64,000 bases of DNA, taken from the NCBI RefSeq assembly GCF_024171885.1, contig NZ_JAMTCP010000026.1, positions 32,823-96,822 on the forward strand, written 5' to 3'. Below, in pieces: positions 46,426-55,331 of this stretch; position 1 is the stretch's first letter, and every line of letters begins with the position of its first letter. A program made the position numbers and the translations under genes. Below the pieces are notes generated by a model. The model saw only the letters and a program-made list of their open reading frames with translations. It was not told where the DNA came from and made no database searches. The DNA comes from Streptoalloteichus tenebrarius (GTDB lineage Bacteria > Actinomycetota > Actinomycetes > Mycobacteriales > Pseudonocardiaceae).

Positions 46426-47336
46426 CACACGGCCTGAGGATGCGAGCGGGCGACGTGCTGCATCTCGGCCAGCAGGTAGCCCATGGGTTCGGTGTGCACG
46501 CCGTGCCGGCCGGCCAGCCCCGCGACGGCGGGCAGCGGCGCGACCTCGGGCCGGTCCAGGCCGGCCGCGGCCAGCACCTGGTCGAGCACGTCGTCCACCA
46601 CGGGCCGCAGGGAGCCGGGGTCGACGGCGACCCCCGCCTCGGCGAGCCTGGCCTCCACCGGGTGCGCGGTGAACAGCTCGGCCAGGAACGGCCACACCCG
46701 GTCCAGGCCGGCCCGCATCCGCTCCCGCGAGAACTCCGTGCCGTCGCCCAGCCGCACGGTCCACCGCGCGGCGTGGTCCCGGTGGTAGGCCAGCTCCTTG
46801 AGCCCCTTGGCGGCGATCGCGGCGAGGACCGGGTCCCCGCTGGTGGTCAACCGCTCGAACAACGCCAGCCGCCAGCAGGAGAAGAGCAGCAGCCGGGCGA
46901 TCGTCTCGGCGAAGTCGCCCCGCTCCTGCTCGACCATGCGGACGTTGCGGAACGCGCGCTCGTCGCGGAAGTAGGCCAGCGCGTCCTCGTCGGGGACGTG
47001 CACGGGCGCCGCCGCAGGACGCACCGCCGGGTCCACCTCGCCGGCGCGGGTCAACGACATCCGCGCCTGCCCCAGCAGGTCCAGCGCGATGTTGGCCAGC
47101 GCGACGTCCTCCTCCAGCTCGGGCGCGTTGGAGCACCACTCGGAGAGCCGCTGCGCGAACACCAGCGCGTCGTCGCCGAGCATCACGCAGTAGGCCGCGA
47201 GGTCTGCTCTGTCCACATTGGACGGGATATCGCGGCCGACCCCGGCGAGGGCGTCCGCGAAACCCGTGCCGAACGCCCAGTGCCCGCTGTCGTCGTGCCC
47301 CTCGGTGAGCGACTCGTAGGCGTTGTCCCAGCTCAT
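46422..47336 (-). CDS. paaC: Phenylacetyl-CoA epoxidase structural subunit
   Basis: A 304-residue ferritin-like helical subunit that pairs with PaaA but lacks a working diiron site. Family landmarks are CVMLGDDALVFAQRLSEWCSNAPELEEDVALANIALDLLGQAR (about residues 50-92), DERAFRNVRMVEQERGDFAETIARLLLFSCW, ELAYHRDHAARWTVRLGDGT, and AGLAGRHGVHTEPMGYLLAEMQHVARSHPQAVW at the C-terminus, all canonical for PaaC (PaaI in older naming). It starts 9 bases after the paaB stop, and its stop overlaps the paaD start. Confidence 0.96.
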   Translation of the reverse strand: MSWDNAYESLTEGHDDSGHWAFGTGFADALAGVGRDIPSNVDRADLAAYCVMLGDDALVFAQRLSEWCSNAPELEEDVALANIALDLLGQARMSLTRAGEVDPAVRPAAAPVHVPDEDALAYFRDERAFRNVRMVEQERGDFAETIARLLLFSCWRLALFERLTTSGDPVLAAIAAKGLKELAYHRDHAARWTVRLGDGTEFSRERMRAGLDRVWPFLAELFTAHPVEARLAEAGVAVDPGSLRPVVDDVLDQVLAAAGLDRPEVAPLPAVAGLAGRHGVHTEPMGYLLAEMQHVARSHPQAVW

Positions 47337-47345
47337 CGCGCCGCC

Positions 47346-47639
47346 TTACAGGTGGGGGACGTCGTCGGGGATCGCGTAGAACGTGGGGTGGCGGTAGACC
47401 TTGTCCCCGCTGGGCGCGAAGAACGGGTCCTTCTCGTCCGGGCTGGACGCGGTGATCGCGTCGGCCGGCACGACCCAGATGCTCACGCCCTCGTTGCGGC
47501 GGGTGTAGAGGTCCCGCGCGTTGCGCACCGCCATCTCGGCGTCCGGCGCGTGCAGCGAGCCCACGTGCACGTGGTTGAGCCCGCGCTTGCCGCGCACGAA
47601 CACCTCCCACAGCGGCCACGACGACCTGGTCTCGCTCAT
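47346..47639 (-). CDS. paaB: Phenylacetyl-CoA epoxidase subunit PaaB
   Basis: A 97-residue small subunit needed for assembly of the epoxidase. [50 protein letters not shown] and [14 protein letters not shown] are nearly invariant family sequences. ATG 47639 overlaps the paaA stop (ATGA). Its stop is TAA, one of few in this GC-rich window. Confidence 0.97.
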   Translation of the reverse strand: MSETRSSWPLWEVFVRGKRGLNHVHVGSLHAPDAEMAVRNARDLYTRRNEGVSIWVVPADAITASSPDEKDPFFAPSGDKVYRHPTFYAIPDDVPHL

Positions 47640-48646
47640 GCGGCTCCCTCCGTCCGCGCGGTCACCGACAGGGCCGGCCGGCCGGTGGCGGCGCGCTTGC
47701 GGGCGTGGGCGGCGGCGGCCTCGCGCACCCACGCGCCCTCCTCGTGCGCCCTGCGCCGGTGGGCGAGGCGCCGCGCGTTGCACGGCCCGTCGCCCTTCAC
47801 CACCCGCCAGAACTCGTCCCAGTCCGGCTGGCCGAAGTCGTGGTGGCCGCGCTCGGGGTTCCACCGCAGCTCGGGGTCGGGCAGGGTGACGCCCAGCTTC
47901 TCCGCCTGCGGCACGGTCATGTCGACGAACTTCTGCCGCAGCTCGTCGTTGGTGTGCCGCTTGATGCGCCACCGCATGGACCGCTCGGTGTTGGTCGACG
48001 CCTCGTCCGGGGGGCCGAACATCATCAACGCCGGCCACCACCAGCGGTCCACCGCGTCCTGGACCATGGCGCGCTGCTCGGGGGTGCCCCGCATCATCGT
48101 CATCAGCAGCTCGTAGCCCTGCCGCTGGTGGAACGACTCCTCCTTGCAGATGCGGATCATCGCCCGCGCGTACGGGCCGTAGGAGGTGCGGCAGAGGGGG
48201 ACCTGGTTGCAGATGGCCGCCCCGTCCACCAGCCAGCCGATGACGCCGACGTCGGCGAAGGTCAGGGTGGGGTAGTTGAAGATGGAGGAGTACTTCTGCC
48301 GGCCCTCGACGAGCTTGCGGGTCAGGTCCTCGCGGTCGACGCCCAGCGTCTCCGCCGCCGCGTACAGGTACAGCCCGTGCCCGGCCTCGTCCTGCACCTT
48401 GGCCAGCAGGATCGCCTTGCGGCGCAGGCTCGGCGCCCTGGTGATCCAGTTGCCCTCCGGCTGCATCCCGATGATCTCGGAGTGCGCGTGCTGGGCGATC
48501 TGGCGCACCAGGGTGCGCCGGTACGCCTCCGGCATCCAGTCCCGTGGCTCGATCCGCTGCTCGGCGTCCACCGTGCGCTGGAACCGGCGCTCCAGGTCCT
48601 CGGTCTCCCGCTCGGGGGACGCCGCCAGCTCGGCCCGCTCGGTCAC
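47636..48646 (-). CDS. paaA: Phenylacetyl-CoA epoxidase catalytic subunit
   Basis: A 336-residue diiron oxygenase that makes the ring-1,2-epoxide of phenylacetyl-CoA, the second step of aerobic phenylacetate breakdown. Diiron-site features include [41 protein letters not shown] (E-x2-H) and [18 protein letters not shown] (E-x3-H). The first gene of paaABCDE, it has GTG 48646 preceded by GGAGG at a 6-base distance. Phenylacetate-CoA ligase and the later pathway enzymes (paaG, paaZ, paaJ, paaH) are not in this window. A dyad at 48673-48721 probably controls the operon. Confidence 0.97.
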   Translation of the reverse strand: MTERAELAASPERETEDLERRFQRTVDAEQRIEPRDWMPEAYRRTLVRQIAQHAHSEIIGMQPEGNWITRAPSLRRKAILLAKVQDEAGHGLYLYAAAETLGVDREDLTRKLVEGRQKYSSIFNYPTLTFADVGVIGWLVDGAAICNQVPLCRTSYGPYARAMIRICKEESFHQRQGYELLMTMMRGTPEQRAMVQDAVDRWWWPALMMFGPPDEASTNTERSMRWRIKRHTNDELRQKFVDMTVPQAEKLGVTLPDPELRWNPERGHHDFGQPDWDEFWRVVKGDGPCNARRLAHRRRAHEEGAWVREAAAAHARKRAATGRPALSVTARTEGAA

Positions 48647-48672
48647 GGCCCACCTCCACCGATCCGGCCCAT

Positions 48673-48721
48673 CTCGATGTTACAGGCGAACACCGATCAT
48701 TGGCGGAAGTGTTACATCGAG
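48673..48721. promoter_or_regulatory. paa operator/promoter region
   Basis: Two 12-base arms, CTCGATGTTACA (48673-48684) and TGTTACATCGAG (48710-48721), form an inverted repeat with one mismatch and a 25-base spacer. TGTTACA also recurs in direct orientation 32 bases apart. On the operon strand the proximal arm TGTAACAT resembles a -10 box. A TetR-type PaaR-like repressor responding to phenylacetyl-CoA is the likely user, but no such gene is in the window. Confidence 0.55.
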
Positions 48722-48871
48722 GGGCCTGCCAGGGGAAGGGGTCGCGGCGATGTCGCCGGGGACGCGAGGGGGACAGGGCGCGGTCGCGCCAGGAGCCGCG
48801 CCGGAGAACGACCGGCGAGGTCCGACGACGTGTGACGCCTGACGGCGTCCGACGCCGTGGGGGAGGAAGGG

Positions 48872-49447
48872 TCAGCGCGCCGAGCGGCGCAGCCACCAGA
48901 CGAGGGGAACCACCACGAGCCAGATGCCGAGCACCGTGGTGCCGGCCGGCAGCAGGGCGATGCGGAAGTCCCGTCCGGCCACCCTCACCAGCTTGTCCGG
49001 CTGGGCCGGGTCGTACTCCACGCGCACGAGCTGCCCGGTCTGGAGCCCCTCCGGGTAGAGCACGCCCAGTGACGGGCTGTACACCGCTCCGTCCGGCGTG
49101 GTGTAGCGGACCACCGTCCGGGGGAAGGAGACGAGGACGACCTCGGCCGTGGCCCGGCCCGGCTCGGGGCGCTCGATCGCGCGGTCGTCCAGCCAGCAGC
49201 CGATCACGAGCAGGACGCACAGCGCGCTCAGGACCGTGCCGACCGTCACCAGCGCCGCGGCAGTCACGCGCCGCCAGCCGCGCCGGGTCCGTGCGCGCGG
49301 AGCCGGCCGCTCGTCCACAGGCCCCTCCCGCGTCTCGCGCACCACCTGGTCAGGGGCGGCCGGCGGAGGGGAGCCGTCCTCGACGGTCTCCGCGGGAAGC
49401 CCCGGTCGGCCCCGCGCCGTGGTCCCGGCCCCCGCTGTCTCCGCCAC
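48872..49447 (-). CDS. DUF3592-family membrane protein
   Basis: A 191-residue protein with two membrane helices (about residues 64-86, AAALVTVGTVLSALCVLLVIGCWL, and 162-184) around an extracytoplasmic beta domain. That loop has the DUF3592 pattern: VVLVSFPRTVVRYTTPDGAVYSPSLGVLYPEGLQTGQLVRVEYDPAQPDKLV, with a 'G..V.V.Y.P..P..vr' core. The function of the family is unknown. The first ~55 residues are hydrophilic and Pro/Arg-rich. GTG 49447 is the start given, but without a clear ribosome site; starts inside the hydrophilic lead are also possible. It is divergent from the isochorismate synthase gene. Confidence 0.75.
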   Translation of the reverse strand: MAETAGAGTTARGRPGLPAETVEDGSPPPAAPDQVVRETREGPVDERPAPRARTRRGWRRVTAAALVTVGTVLSALCVLLVIGCWLDDRAIERPEPGRATAEVVLVSFPRTVVRYTTPDGAVYSPSLGVLYPEGLQTGQLVRVEYDPAQPDKLVRVAGRDFRIALLPAGTTVLGIWLVVVPLVWWLRRSAR

Positions 49448-49691
49448 GTCCGCCGAGTGTAGGGGCGGGCCGGCCGGCCCGGTCGCGGAGCCGGGTGACA
49501 GCGCCGGTCGACACCCGTCCGCGGCGGTTCCCGCAGGTCCGGTGACCGTCGGTGTCGGCCTGGGGTGGCCGGCGTCGCGGGCGCGCCGGCGCGCCGTTCC
49601 TCGTCGTTCCCCGTCGGCGCGTGCTTGGCCTGGGCCACACACGGCCGGGGGCGGCCGGGGCGGGGCGGGTCCGCGCTCCTACCCTCGCGGC

Positions 49692-50927
49692 GTGTCCTCG
49701 GTCCCGGCCCCCACTCCCGGCGGCGGGCCACGTGCCCGAACCCGCGTGCTCCCCTCCCCCGCCGACCTGCTCGCCGCGCTGCCCGTCCCCACGGACGTCC
49801 TCGCGTGGGTGCGGAACGGGGAGGGCCTGGTCGGCTGGGGCGAGGTCGCCCGGTTCGAGCCGGAGGGCCCCGGCCGGTTCGCGGCCGCCGACGCCTGGTG
49901 GCGGGAGTTCGCGGCCGAGGTCGACGTCCACGACGAGGTGGGCCTGCCCGGCACCGGCCCCGTCGCGTTCGTGAGCATGGCGTTCGCGGACGAGCCGGGA
50001 CGCTCCGTGGTGGTGGTCCCCCGGGTGGTGGTCGGACGGCTGGGCGACACCACCTGGATCACCGAGTTCGAGCCGGCCGGCCCCGCGGCGCGGTCGCTCC
50101 CGGTGCGCCGGCCGTCGGTCCTGCGGTACGCGGAGGGCGAGCTGTCGGTCCCCGGCTACCGGGCGGCGGTGCGGGCCGCCGTGGAGCGGATGCGCGCCGG
50201 CGAGGTGGCCAAGGTGGTGCTCGCCCACGACCTGACGGCGCACGCCGAGGAGCCGGTCGACCAGCGGTTCCTGCTGCACAACCTGGCCGCCCGCTACCCG
50301 GGCTGCTGGACGTTCGCCGTCGACGGGCTGGTGGGCGCGACCCCGGAGCTGCTGCTGCGGCGGCAGGACGGCCGCATCGCCTCCCGTGTGCTGGCCGGCA
50401 CGACCTGGCCCCGCTCCGACATGACGCTCGACGCCCTGGCCGACGCGCTGCTGTCCTCCCCGAAGGACCGCGCCGAACACGCCTACGCGGTGCGGTCGCT
50501 CGCCGAGGCGATCGCCCCGTTCTGCGCCGACCTGTCGGTCCCCGACGAACCACACGTGCTCCGCCTGCCGAACGTGCTGCACCTCGCCAGTGACGTGTCC
50601 GGCCGCGCCGTCGGCCATGCCTCACTGCTCCGGCTCGCCGAGGCGGCGCACCCGACGGCGGCGGTGGGCGGAACCCCCACGCCGGACGCCCTCCGGCTGA
50701 TCGCCGAGCTGGAGGGGATGAACCGGGGCCGTTACGCGGGGCCGGTCGGCTGGGTGGGGGCCGACGGCGACGGCGAGCTGGGGATCGCGCTGCGGTGCGC
50801 CGAGGTCGATGGCGACGTCGTGCGGATGTTCGCCGGCTGCGGGATCGTCGCCGACTCCGATCCTGACCGCGAGGTGGAGGAGGCCGAGGCCAAGTTCCGG
50901 CCGATCCGCGACGCGCTGGAGGGATGA
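49692..50927 (+). CDS. menF: Isochorismate synthase
   Basis: A 411-residue chorismate-utilising enzyme converting chorismate to isochorismate. The C-terminal catalytic domain has AGEVAKVVLAHDLT (about residues 171-184), TFAVDGLVGATPELLLRR, SRVLAGTTWPR, SSPKDRAEHAYAVRSLAEAI (the K-x-x-x-E-H base/ligand region), VLHLASDVSGR, AAHPTAAVGGTPTPDALRLI and MFAGCGIVADSDPDREVEEAEAKFRPI. The Lys in EVAKVV is the general base typical of isochorismate-forming enzymes. It could feed either menaquinone or a siderophore (EntC role). No siderophore genes are nearby and four other men genes are, so menaquinone is preferred. GTG 49692 is the first good start. Confidence 0.88.
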   Translation: MSSVPAPTPGGGPRARTRVLPSPADLLAALPVPTDVLAWVRNGEGLVGWGEVARFEPEGPGRFAAADAWWREFAAEVDVHDEVGLPGTGPVAFVSMAFADEPGRSVVVVPRVVVGRLGDTTWITEFEPAGPAARSLPVRRPSVLRYAEGELSVPGYRAAVRAAVERMRAGEVAKVVLAHDLTAHAEEPVDQRFLLHNLAARYPGCWTFAVDGLVGATPELLLRRQDGRIASRVLAGTTWPRSDMTLDALADALLSSPKDRAEHAYAVRSLAEAIAPFCADLSVPDEPHVLRLPNVLHLASDVSGRAVGHASLLRLAEAAHPTAAVGGTPTPDALRLIAELEGMNRGRYAGPVGWVGADGDGELGIALRCAEVDGDVVRMFAGCGIVADSDPDREVEEAEAKFRPIRDALEG

Positions 50928-51018
50928 GCCCGCCGCGCCCCTGCCGTGATGATCACGCTGGTTCGGCCCGGTCCCGTTGTTACGGTCGCGCCCGGAGCGG
51001 GCCGGACGAGGAGCGACA

Positions 51019-51471
51019 GTGCGAGACAGCGACAAGGTGGGCCGGACAGCGGAGACCGAGCGGTGGCCGGCCGCCCTGCCGGCGGTGCGGGTGCGGGTGG
51101 CGCGGCCGACGGACCGGCTCGACGAGGTGGTCCGCTTCTACCGCGACGGCCTTGGCCTGCCGGAGCTGTTCCGGTTCAGCGGGCATGACGGCTACGACGG
51201 GGTGATGCTCGGGTTGCCGGGCGCGAGCTACCACCTGGAGTTCACCTCGCACGTCGACGGCAGCCCCTGTCCCGCGCCGACGGCCGACAACCTCCTGGTC
51301 CTCTACTTCGACGGCGAGCGGGACCGGGACGCCGTGGCCGCCCGGCTCACCGCGCTCGGCCACCCCGTGGTGCCGTCGGAGAACCCGTTCTGGGACAAGC
51401 ACGGCGCCGTGACGGTCGAGGACCCGGACGGCTGGCGCGTGGTGCTCGCGACCACCAGGGCGTTCGGCTGA
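51019..51471 (+). CDS. VOC (glyoxalase/bleomycin-resistance fold) protein
   Basis: A 150-residue single-domain vicinal-oxygen-chelate protein. The pattern includes VRVARPTDRLDEVVRFYRDGLGLPELFRF (N-terminal module), YDGVMLGLPGASYHLEFTSH with the metal-type His/Glu region, NLLVLYFDGERDRDAVAARLTALGHPVVPSENPFWDKHGAVTVEDPDGWRVVLATT (second module). Family functions include glyoxalase, dioxygenase and resistance binding, and this group is usually only 'VOC family'. GTG 51019 has GAGGAG 7 bases upstream. It lies 91 bases after menF on the same strand, and cotranscription is possible but a link in function is not evident. Confidence 0.85.
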   Translation: MRDSDKVGRTAETERWPAALPAVRVRVARPTDRLDEVVRFYRDGLGLPELFRFSGHDGYDGVMLGLPGASYHLEFTSHVDGSPCPAPTADNLLVLYFDGERDRDAVAARLTALGHPVVPSENPFWDKHGAVTVEDPDGWRVVLATTRAFG

Positions 51472-51570
51472 TCTCCACGCCGCCGCGCTCGGCCCGTTCG
51501 ACGGGCTGACCCGGCCCGCTCCGGTCCCGGCCCCCTCGGGCGGGCGGGACGCACGACCGCCGTGGCGCGC

Positions 51571-51607
51571 GGGGAGGCCGCCGGGCCCTCGCTCCGGCGG
51601 CCTCCCC
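51571..51607. terminator. Bidirectional terminator
   Basis: Perfect 14-base stem GGGGAGGCCGCCGG (51571-51584) and its complement (51594-51607) with a 9-base loop, between the convergent VOC and CAP-domain genes. Confidence 0.85.
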
Positions 51608-51775
51608 GTTCGGTGTCGGCCCGACCCGCGGCACCGTCCCACTCGGGGGAAGGGGACGCCCACGCGGGCCGCGGGCCGGACCGGTGCCCCGTCGGGCGCT
51701 GGGAGCGCGCCCGGCCGGACACCTACCGGATCACTGCCCTCGCCGGAACGCTCCGGGGGCGACTTGGGCAGGGGA

Positions 51776-52624
51776 TCACCACCCGAAGTTCTGGGTCCAG
51801 TAGATCCGGTAGCTCCCGCCGCGGGCCATGCCCACGCCGAGGCTCTTGAGGTCGCAGTTGAGGATGTTGGCGCGGTGGCCCGGCGAGTTCATCCAGCCCC
51901 GCACCACGTCCTCCGGCGTGGACTGGCCGGCGGCGATGTTCTCCGCGCCCGGGTTGGGGTAGCCGGCGGCCCGGATCCGGTCGGCGAAGCTCCTGCCGTC
52001 CAGCGACCGGTGGTCGAAGTAGTTCCTGGACGCCATGTCGACGCTGTGGCCGCGTGCGGAGGCGTTGAGCCGGTCGTCGATCCGCAGCGCCGGGCAGCCC
52101 GCCCGCTGGCGCTCCGCGTTGGTCAGCTCGGCCACGGCGCGTTCCTCCTCGCTCATCGAGGGATTCGTCGGTGCGGGCCGCGACGAGGAGGACGCCGGTC
52201 GCGGGCGGGTGGGTCCCGTCGCGACCGTGGTGGCGGGGCCGGGGCGGGCCGTGGCGTCGGCCGACCCGGACGGGCCGTGCGGGGCGGACGGCCCTGACGG
52301 CTCAGCCGGCTCAGCCGGCTCAGCCGGCTCAGACGGCACGGACGAGGCCGGGGACGAGCTGGACGGGCTGGGTGTCGCGCTCGCGCTGTCGCTCGGGGGT
52401 GTGGTCGAGCCGGACGGGGCGGGGGTGGACGAGAGGGCGGCGGGGGCCGGGGCGCTCGCCGCGGGGTCGACCGGGGAGCCGGAGCCGCCGCCCACCGTCG
52501 GGGCCGTCGGGTCGCAGGCGGCGGTCACCAGCACCAGGCCGGCCACCAGCGCGCCGAACGCGACCCGGCGGCGGCCGAGGGGCCGGGCCGCGCGCACGCC
52601 GGGCAGAAGTCGGTGTCGGAGCAC
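51776..52624 (-). CDS. CAP-domain lipoprotein
   Basis: A 282-residue exported protein. An arginine-rich start leads to a hydrophobic segment ending in the lipobox VTAAC (Cys at residue 37), predicting a lipid anchor. Residues about 38-160 are a Ser/Pro/Ala-rich, probably glycosylated or disordered linker with EPAEPAEPAEP repeats (52308-52337). The C-terminal CAP (SCP/YkwD) domain shows VAELTNAERQRAGCPAL, HSVDMASRNYFDHRSLDG, GAENIAAGQSTPEDVVRGWMNSPGHRANIL and YRIYWTQNFGW. CAP proteins of actinobacteria act at the cell envelope in roles not well defined. GTG 52624 has AAAAGGA 7 bases upstream. Confidence 0.9.
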   Translation of the reverse strand: MLRHRLLPGVRAARPLGRRRVAFGALVAGLVLVTAACDPTAPTVGGGSGSPVDPAASAPAPAALSSTPAPSGSTTPPSDSASATPSPSSSSPASSVPSEPAEPAEPAEPSGPSAPHGPSGSADATARPGPATTVATGPTRPRPASSSSRPAPTNPSMSEEERAVAELTNAERQRAGCPALRIDDRLNASARGHSVDMASRNYFDHRSLDGRSFADRIRAAGYPNPGAENIAAGQSTPEDVVRGWMNSPGHRANILNCDLKSLGVGMARGGSYRIYWTQNFGW

Positions 52625-52848
52625 GAGTCGTCCTTTTCGCGTCGGGTTTCCCTCGAGTTCCGCGCGCCAATTCCCCGGGCGCCCAGACGGCGCGCGCCGG
52701 TTGTTCGCGCAGCCCACCCCCATGGGCGGCGAATGGTGGCGTCAACGGAACCCAACAACGACGCTAGCGACGAAAAACGCGGTTCACGACGGTGCTCGAC
52801 TTATTTATGGAGCATTTAAGGAAACGCTGAGCCGCCGGTAAGACAAGA

Positions 52849-54165
52849 TCATTCGGCGGGTGCGGGAGCCGGCTGACGGCCGCGGGGACCGCCGCCGAGC
52901 ACCAGCCGGAACCGCGCGCCGCCGAGGGGTCCGCGCTCCACGTGGAGCGCCCCACCGGTGCCGCGCGCGAGCCGGTCGACGATGTCCAGCCCGAGCCCGG
53001 TGGAGCCCCGCCCGCTCGCGCCCCTGCGCACGGCGGCCTTCGGGTCGCGGACGCCGGGACCGGCGTCGTCGACGGCGATCGTCACCCGGCCCGGCTCGGC
53101 GTGCAGCGAGACCGCGAAGGCCACGCCGTGCGGGGTGTGCCGGAAGATGTTGCTGAGCAACGCGTCCGTCGCGGCGACGAGGTCGGCGCGGGAGACGGGG
53201 ACGGTCACCGGCCGGTCCACCCCGCGCAGCCGCCACGGCCGCTCCTGGTCCTCGGCCAGGGCGGACCAGAACGCCAGCCGGTCCCGCAGGACCGAGGCGG
53301 CGTCGCAGCCCTCCTCGGCGCGCTCGGCCAGGCCGCCCCGCGCGGTGCGGATGATCTCGTTGACCTCGAACTCCAGCGCGTACACCGACTGCCGCACCTG
53401 GTCGGCCCTCGGGTCCCTGCCGAACGCCTCCGCGTCGAGCAGCAACGCGGTCAACGGCGTGCGCAGCCGGTGCGAGAGGTCGGCGACGAACTCCCGCTCC
53501 GCCCTGAGCAGGGTGGCCACCCGCTCGGCCATCGCGTTGAACGCCGCGCCCACCTCGGCCAGCTCGCGCGGCCCGTCCACCTCGACCCTGGCCTCGGTGT
53601 TCCCGCTGCCGATCTCCTTCGCGCCCGCCGCGAGGGTCGCGACCGAGCGGACCATGCGGGAGCCCAGCCGGTCGGCGACGAAGACCGAGCACGCGACGAG
53701 GCCGAGGGCCACGCAGGACAGCACCAGCCACGCCGTGCCCACGCCCCTGGTCAGCTCCTCCTCCGGCACGAACGCCTCCACCACGGCGGTCCCGTCGTGG
53801 CCGAGCAGGATCGGTTGGAGCACGACCTGGCCGCCCGGCGCGGACGTGGTGTACGAGCGGCCCTCGGCCGCGGCCACGGCCGGCTGGTGCGAGGGCACCC
53901 GGCTGGCGCCGAGCACGGTGCCGCCCGGCAGGTGCACGACGAGCCGGCCCGCCGAGCCCATCGGGGTGCTGGCCACCGCGCGCCGGAGCTGGGCGGCGTC
54001 GGTGGTGATCACCAGGACCGGGGCCAGCGCGCTGGCCTGCCGCTCGGCCTCGGTCAGCGCGCGGTCCCTGGCCAGCTCGCCGACGACCAGGCCGAGGGGC
54101 AGCAGGAACGCCAGCGCGACCATGGACGTGACGGCGAGCGCGAGGGTGGCGAGGCTGCGTCTCAC
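52849..54165 (-). CDS. Sensor histidine kinase
   Basis: A 438-residue membrane kinase. Helix 1 (about residues 7-32) and helix 2 (about 145-167) flank a ~110-residue extracytoplasmic sensor. A HAMP domain follows, then HisKA with the phospho-His in FVADLSHRLRTPLTALLLDAEAF (H near residue 232), and an ATPase domain with N box LLSNIFRHTPHG, G1 VDDAGPGV and G2 STGLGLDIVDRLARG. GTG 54165 overlaps the stop of a 64-codon frame lying between it and the response regulator gene. It most likely phosphorylates that regulator. The signal is unknown. Confidence 0.93.
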   Translation of the reverse strand: MRRSLATLALAVTSMVALAFLLPLGLVVGELARDRALTEAERQASALAPVLVITTDAAQLRRAVASTPMGSAGRLVVHLPGGTVLGASRVPSHQPAVAAAEGRSYTTSAPGGQVVLQPILLGHDGTAVVEAFVPEEELTRGVGTAWLVLSCVALGLVACSVFVADRLGSRMVRSVATLAAGAKEIGSGNTEARVEVDGPRELAEVGAAFNAMAERVATLLRAEREFVADLSHRLRTPLTALLLDAEAFGRDPRADQVRQSVYALEFEVNEIIRTARGGLAERAEEGCDAASVLRDRLAFWSALAEDQERPWRLRGVDRPVTVPVSRADLVAATDALLSNIFRHTPHGVAFAVSLHAEPGRVTIAVDDAGPGVRDPKAAVRRGASGRGSTGLGLDIVDRLARGTGGALHVERGPLGGARFRLVLGGGPRGRQPAPAPAE

Positions 54166-54356
54166 GCCCGGCCCGCCCCCGTCGCCGTCAATCTGGTCGG
54201 CCCTGTCGTTCCCGTCGGCTCTGCCGATCCGGTCGGCCCTGTCGTTCCCGTCAGCTCTGCCGATCCGGTCAGCCCTGCCGATCCGGTCAGCCCTGCCGAT
54301 CCCGTCGTCCCGGTCCCTCCCGCCCGGGGGCGCGCCGAGGCCGCTGGAGCCGTCAC
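54162..54356 (-). CDS. Possible 64-residue repeat micro-protein or coupling frame
   Basis: This frame starts with GTG overlapping the response-regulator stop (GTGA, 54356-54353) and stops with TGA overlapping the kinase start (GTGA, 54165-54162), so it fits the gap exactly. It encodes TGSAGLTGSAELTGTTG-like 6- and 12-residue repeats, from two 36-base units (54201-54272) and two 18-base units (54273-54308). It has no ribosome site of its own and no family. It may be a real micro-protein, a ribosome-passage frame that couples kinase translation to the regulator, or a chance result of repeat growth in multiples of three. Confidence 0.3.
   Translation of the reverse strand: MTAPAASARPRAGGTGTTGSAGLTGSAGLTGSAELTGTTGPTGSAEPTGTTGPTRLTATGAGRA
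54201..54308. repeat. Tandem repeats between response regulator and kinase genes
   Basis: Two 36-base units (54201-54236, 54237-54272; two differences) followed by two 18-base units (54273-54290, 54291-54308). The shared core is CTGCCGATCCGGTC. Confidence 0.9.
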
Positions 54357-55033
54357 CGGGGCGCCACCAGCTTCACGCCCACCCCGCGCACCGTGTGCAG
54401 GTATCGGGGCTGGGCGGCGCGTTCCCCGAGCTTGCGGCGCAACCAGGACAGGTGGACGTCGAGGGTCTGGTCGTCCTGCCCCGCCGGCAGCCGCCACACC
54501 TCGGTGAGCAGCGTGGCCCGCTCGACCACCTGGCCGGCCCTGGCCGCCAGGTAGGCGAGCAGGTCGAACTCCTTGCGGGTCAGGCTCAGCGGCCGCCCGT
54601 CCAGCTCGGCCTCCCTGCGCCGCACGTCCACCCGCAGCCCGCCCACCTCGATCGGCCCCGGCTCCCGCGCGGGGCGGGCGCGGCGCAGCACGGCGGACAG
54701 GCGCGCGGCCAGGTGCTCGCTGGAGAACGGCTTGACCACGTAGTCGTCGGCGCCCGCGTTGAGCAGCCGGACGATCTCCGCCTCGTCGTCGCGGGCGGTG
54801 GCGACCACGACGGGGACGTCGCAGACGCCGCGGATCATGCGCAGCGCGTCGCTGCCGTCGAGGTCGGGCAGCCCGAGGTCCAGCACGACCAGGTCGGGCC
54901 GGTGCGTGGTCACCGCGCGCAGGGCGTCGAGGGCGGTGCCGACGGGCAGGACCACGTGGCCGTGCTCCCGCAACGCCCGCAGCACCGCGGCGCGCACCAC
55001 CACGTCGTCTTCCACCAGGAGAATCGCGGGCAC
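54353..55033 (-). CDS. OmpR-family response regulator
   Basis: A 226-residue regulator. The receiver domain has LLVEDD (acidic pair near residues 8-9), the phosphorylated Asp in LVVLDLGLPDLDG (about residue 52), VATARDD and YVVKPFSS. The OmpR-type winged helix follows: LTRKEFDLLAYLAARAGQVVERATLLTEVW, and LDVHLSWLRRKLGE, RAAQPRYLHTVRGVGVKLV. It should bind DNA as a dimer when phosphorylated by the adjacent kinase. GTG 55033 gives the correct N-terminus (MPAILLVEDD), but the ribosome site is weak. It is divergent from the anchored secreted protein at 55332, a possible target. Confidence 0.95.
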   Translation of the reverse strand: MPAILLVEDDVVVRAAVLRALREHGHVVLPVGTALDALRAVTTHRPDLVVLDLGLPDLDGSDALRMIRGVCDVPVVVATARDDEAEIVRLLNAGADDYVVKPFSSEHLAARLSAVLRRARPAREPGPIEVGGLRVDVRRREAELDGRPLSLTRKEFDLLAYLAARAGQVVERATLLTEVWRLPAGQDDQTLDVHLSWLRRKLGERAAQPRYLHTVRGVGVKLVAPR

Positions 55034-55331
55034 CCCCGTACGCTACTTCGCGCGTCGAGGGCGGGGCCAGGGCCGCTCTTTCCTCCGACCCCGGCCAGAA
55101 TTGACGTCACAAAACGCCCGTTCGCCCCCTCCGTGAAGCGGTGAAAGATTCCCTGCTCAGAAGGGGACCGCTATCCGGAATAGCGCGATATCGACGGGCG
55201 CGGGAGGGGCGGCGGTCGATCACGGCGGCGCCGGTTCGAATAGGCTCCGACGCGGCCGAGGGCCGACGCCCCGGCGGTGGTGTCGCGGTCGACGCCCGCG
55301 CGTCGGCGGCGCCCAGGCGACGGCCGGCGGG

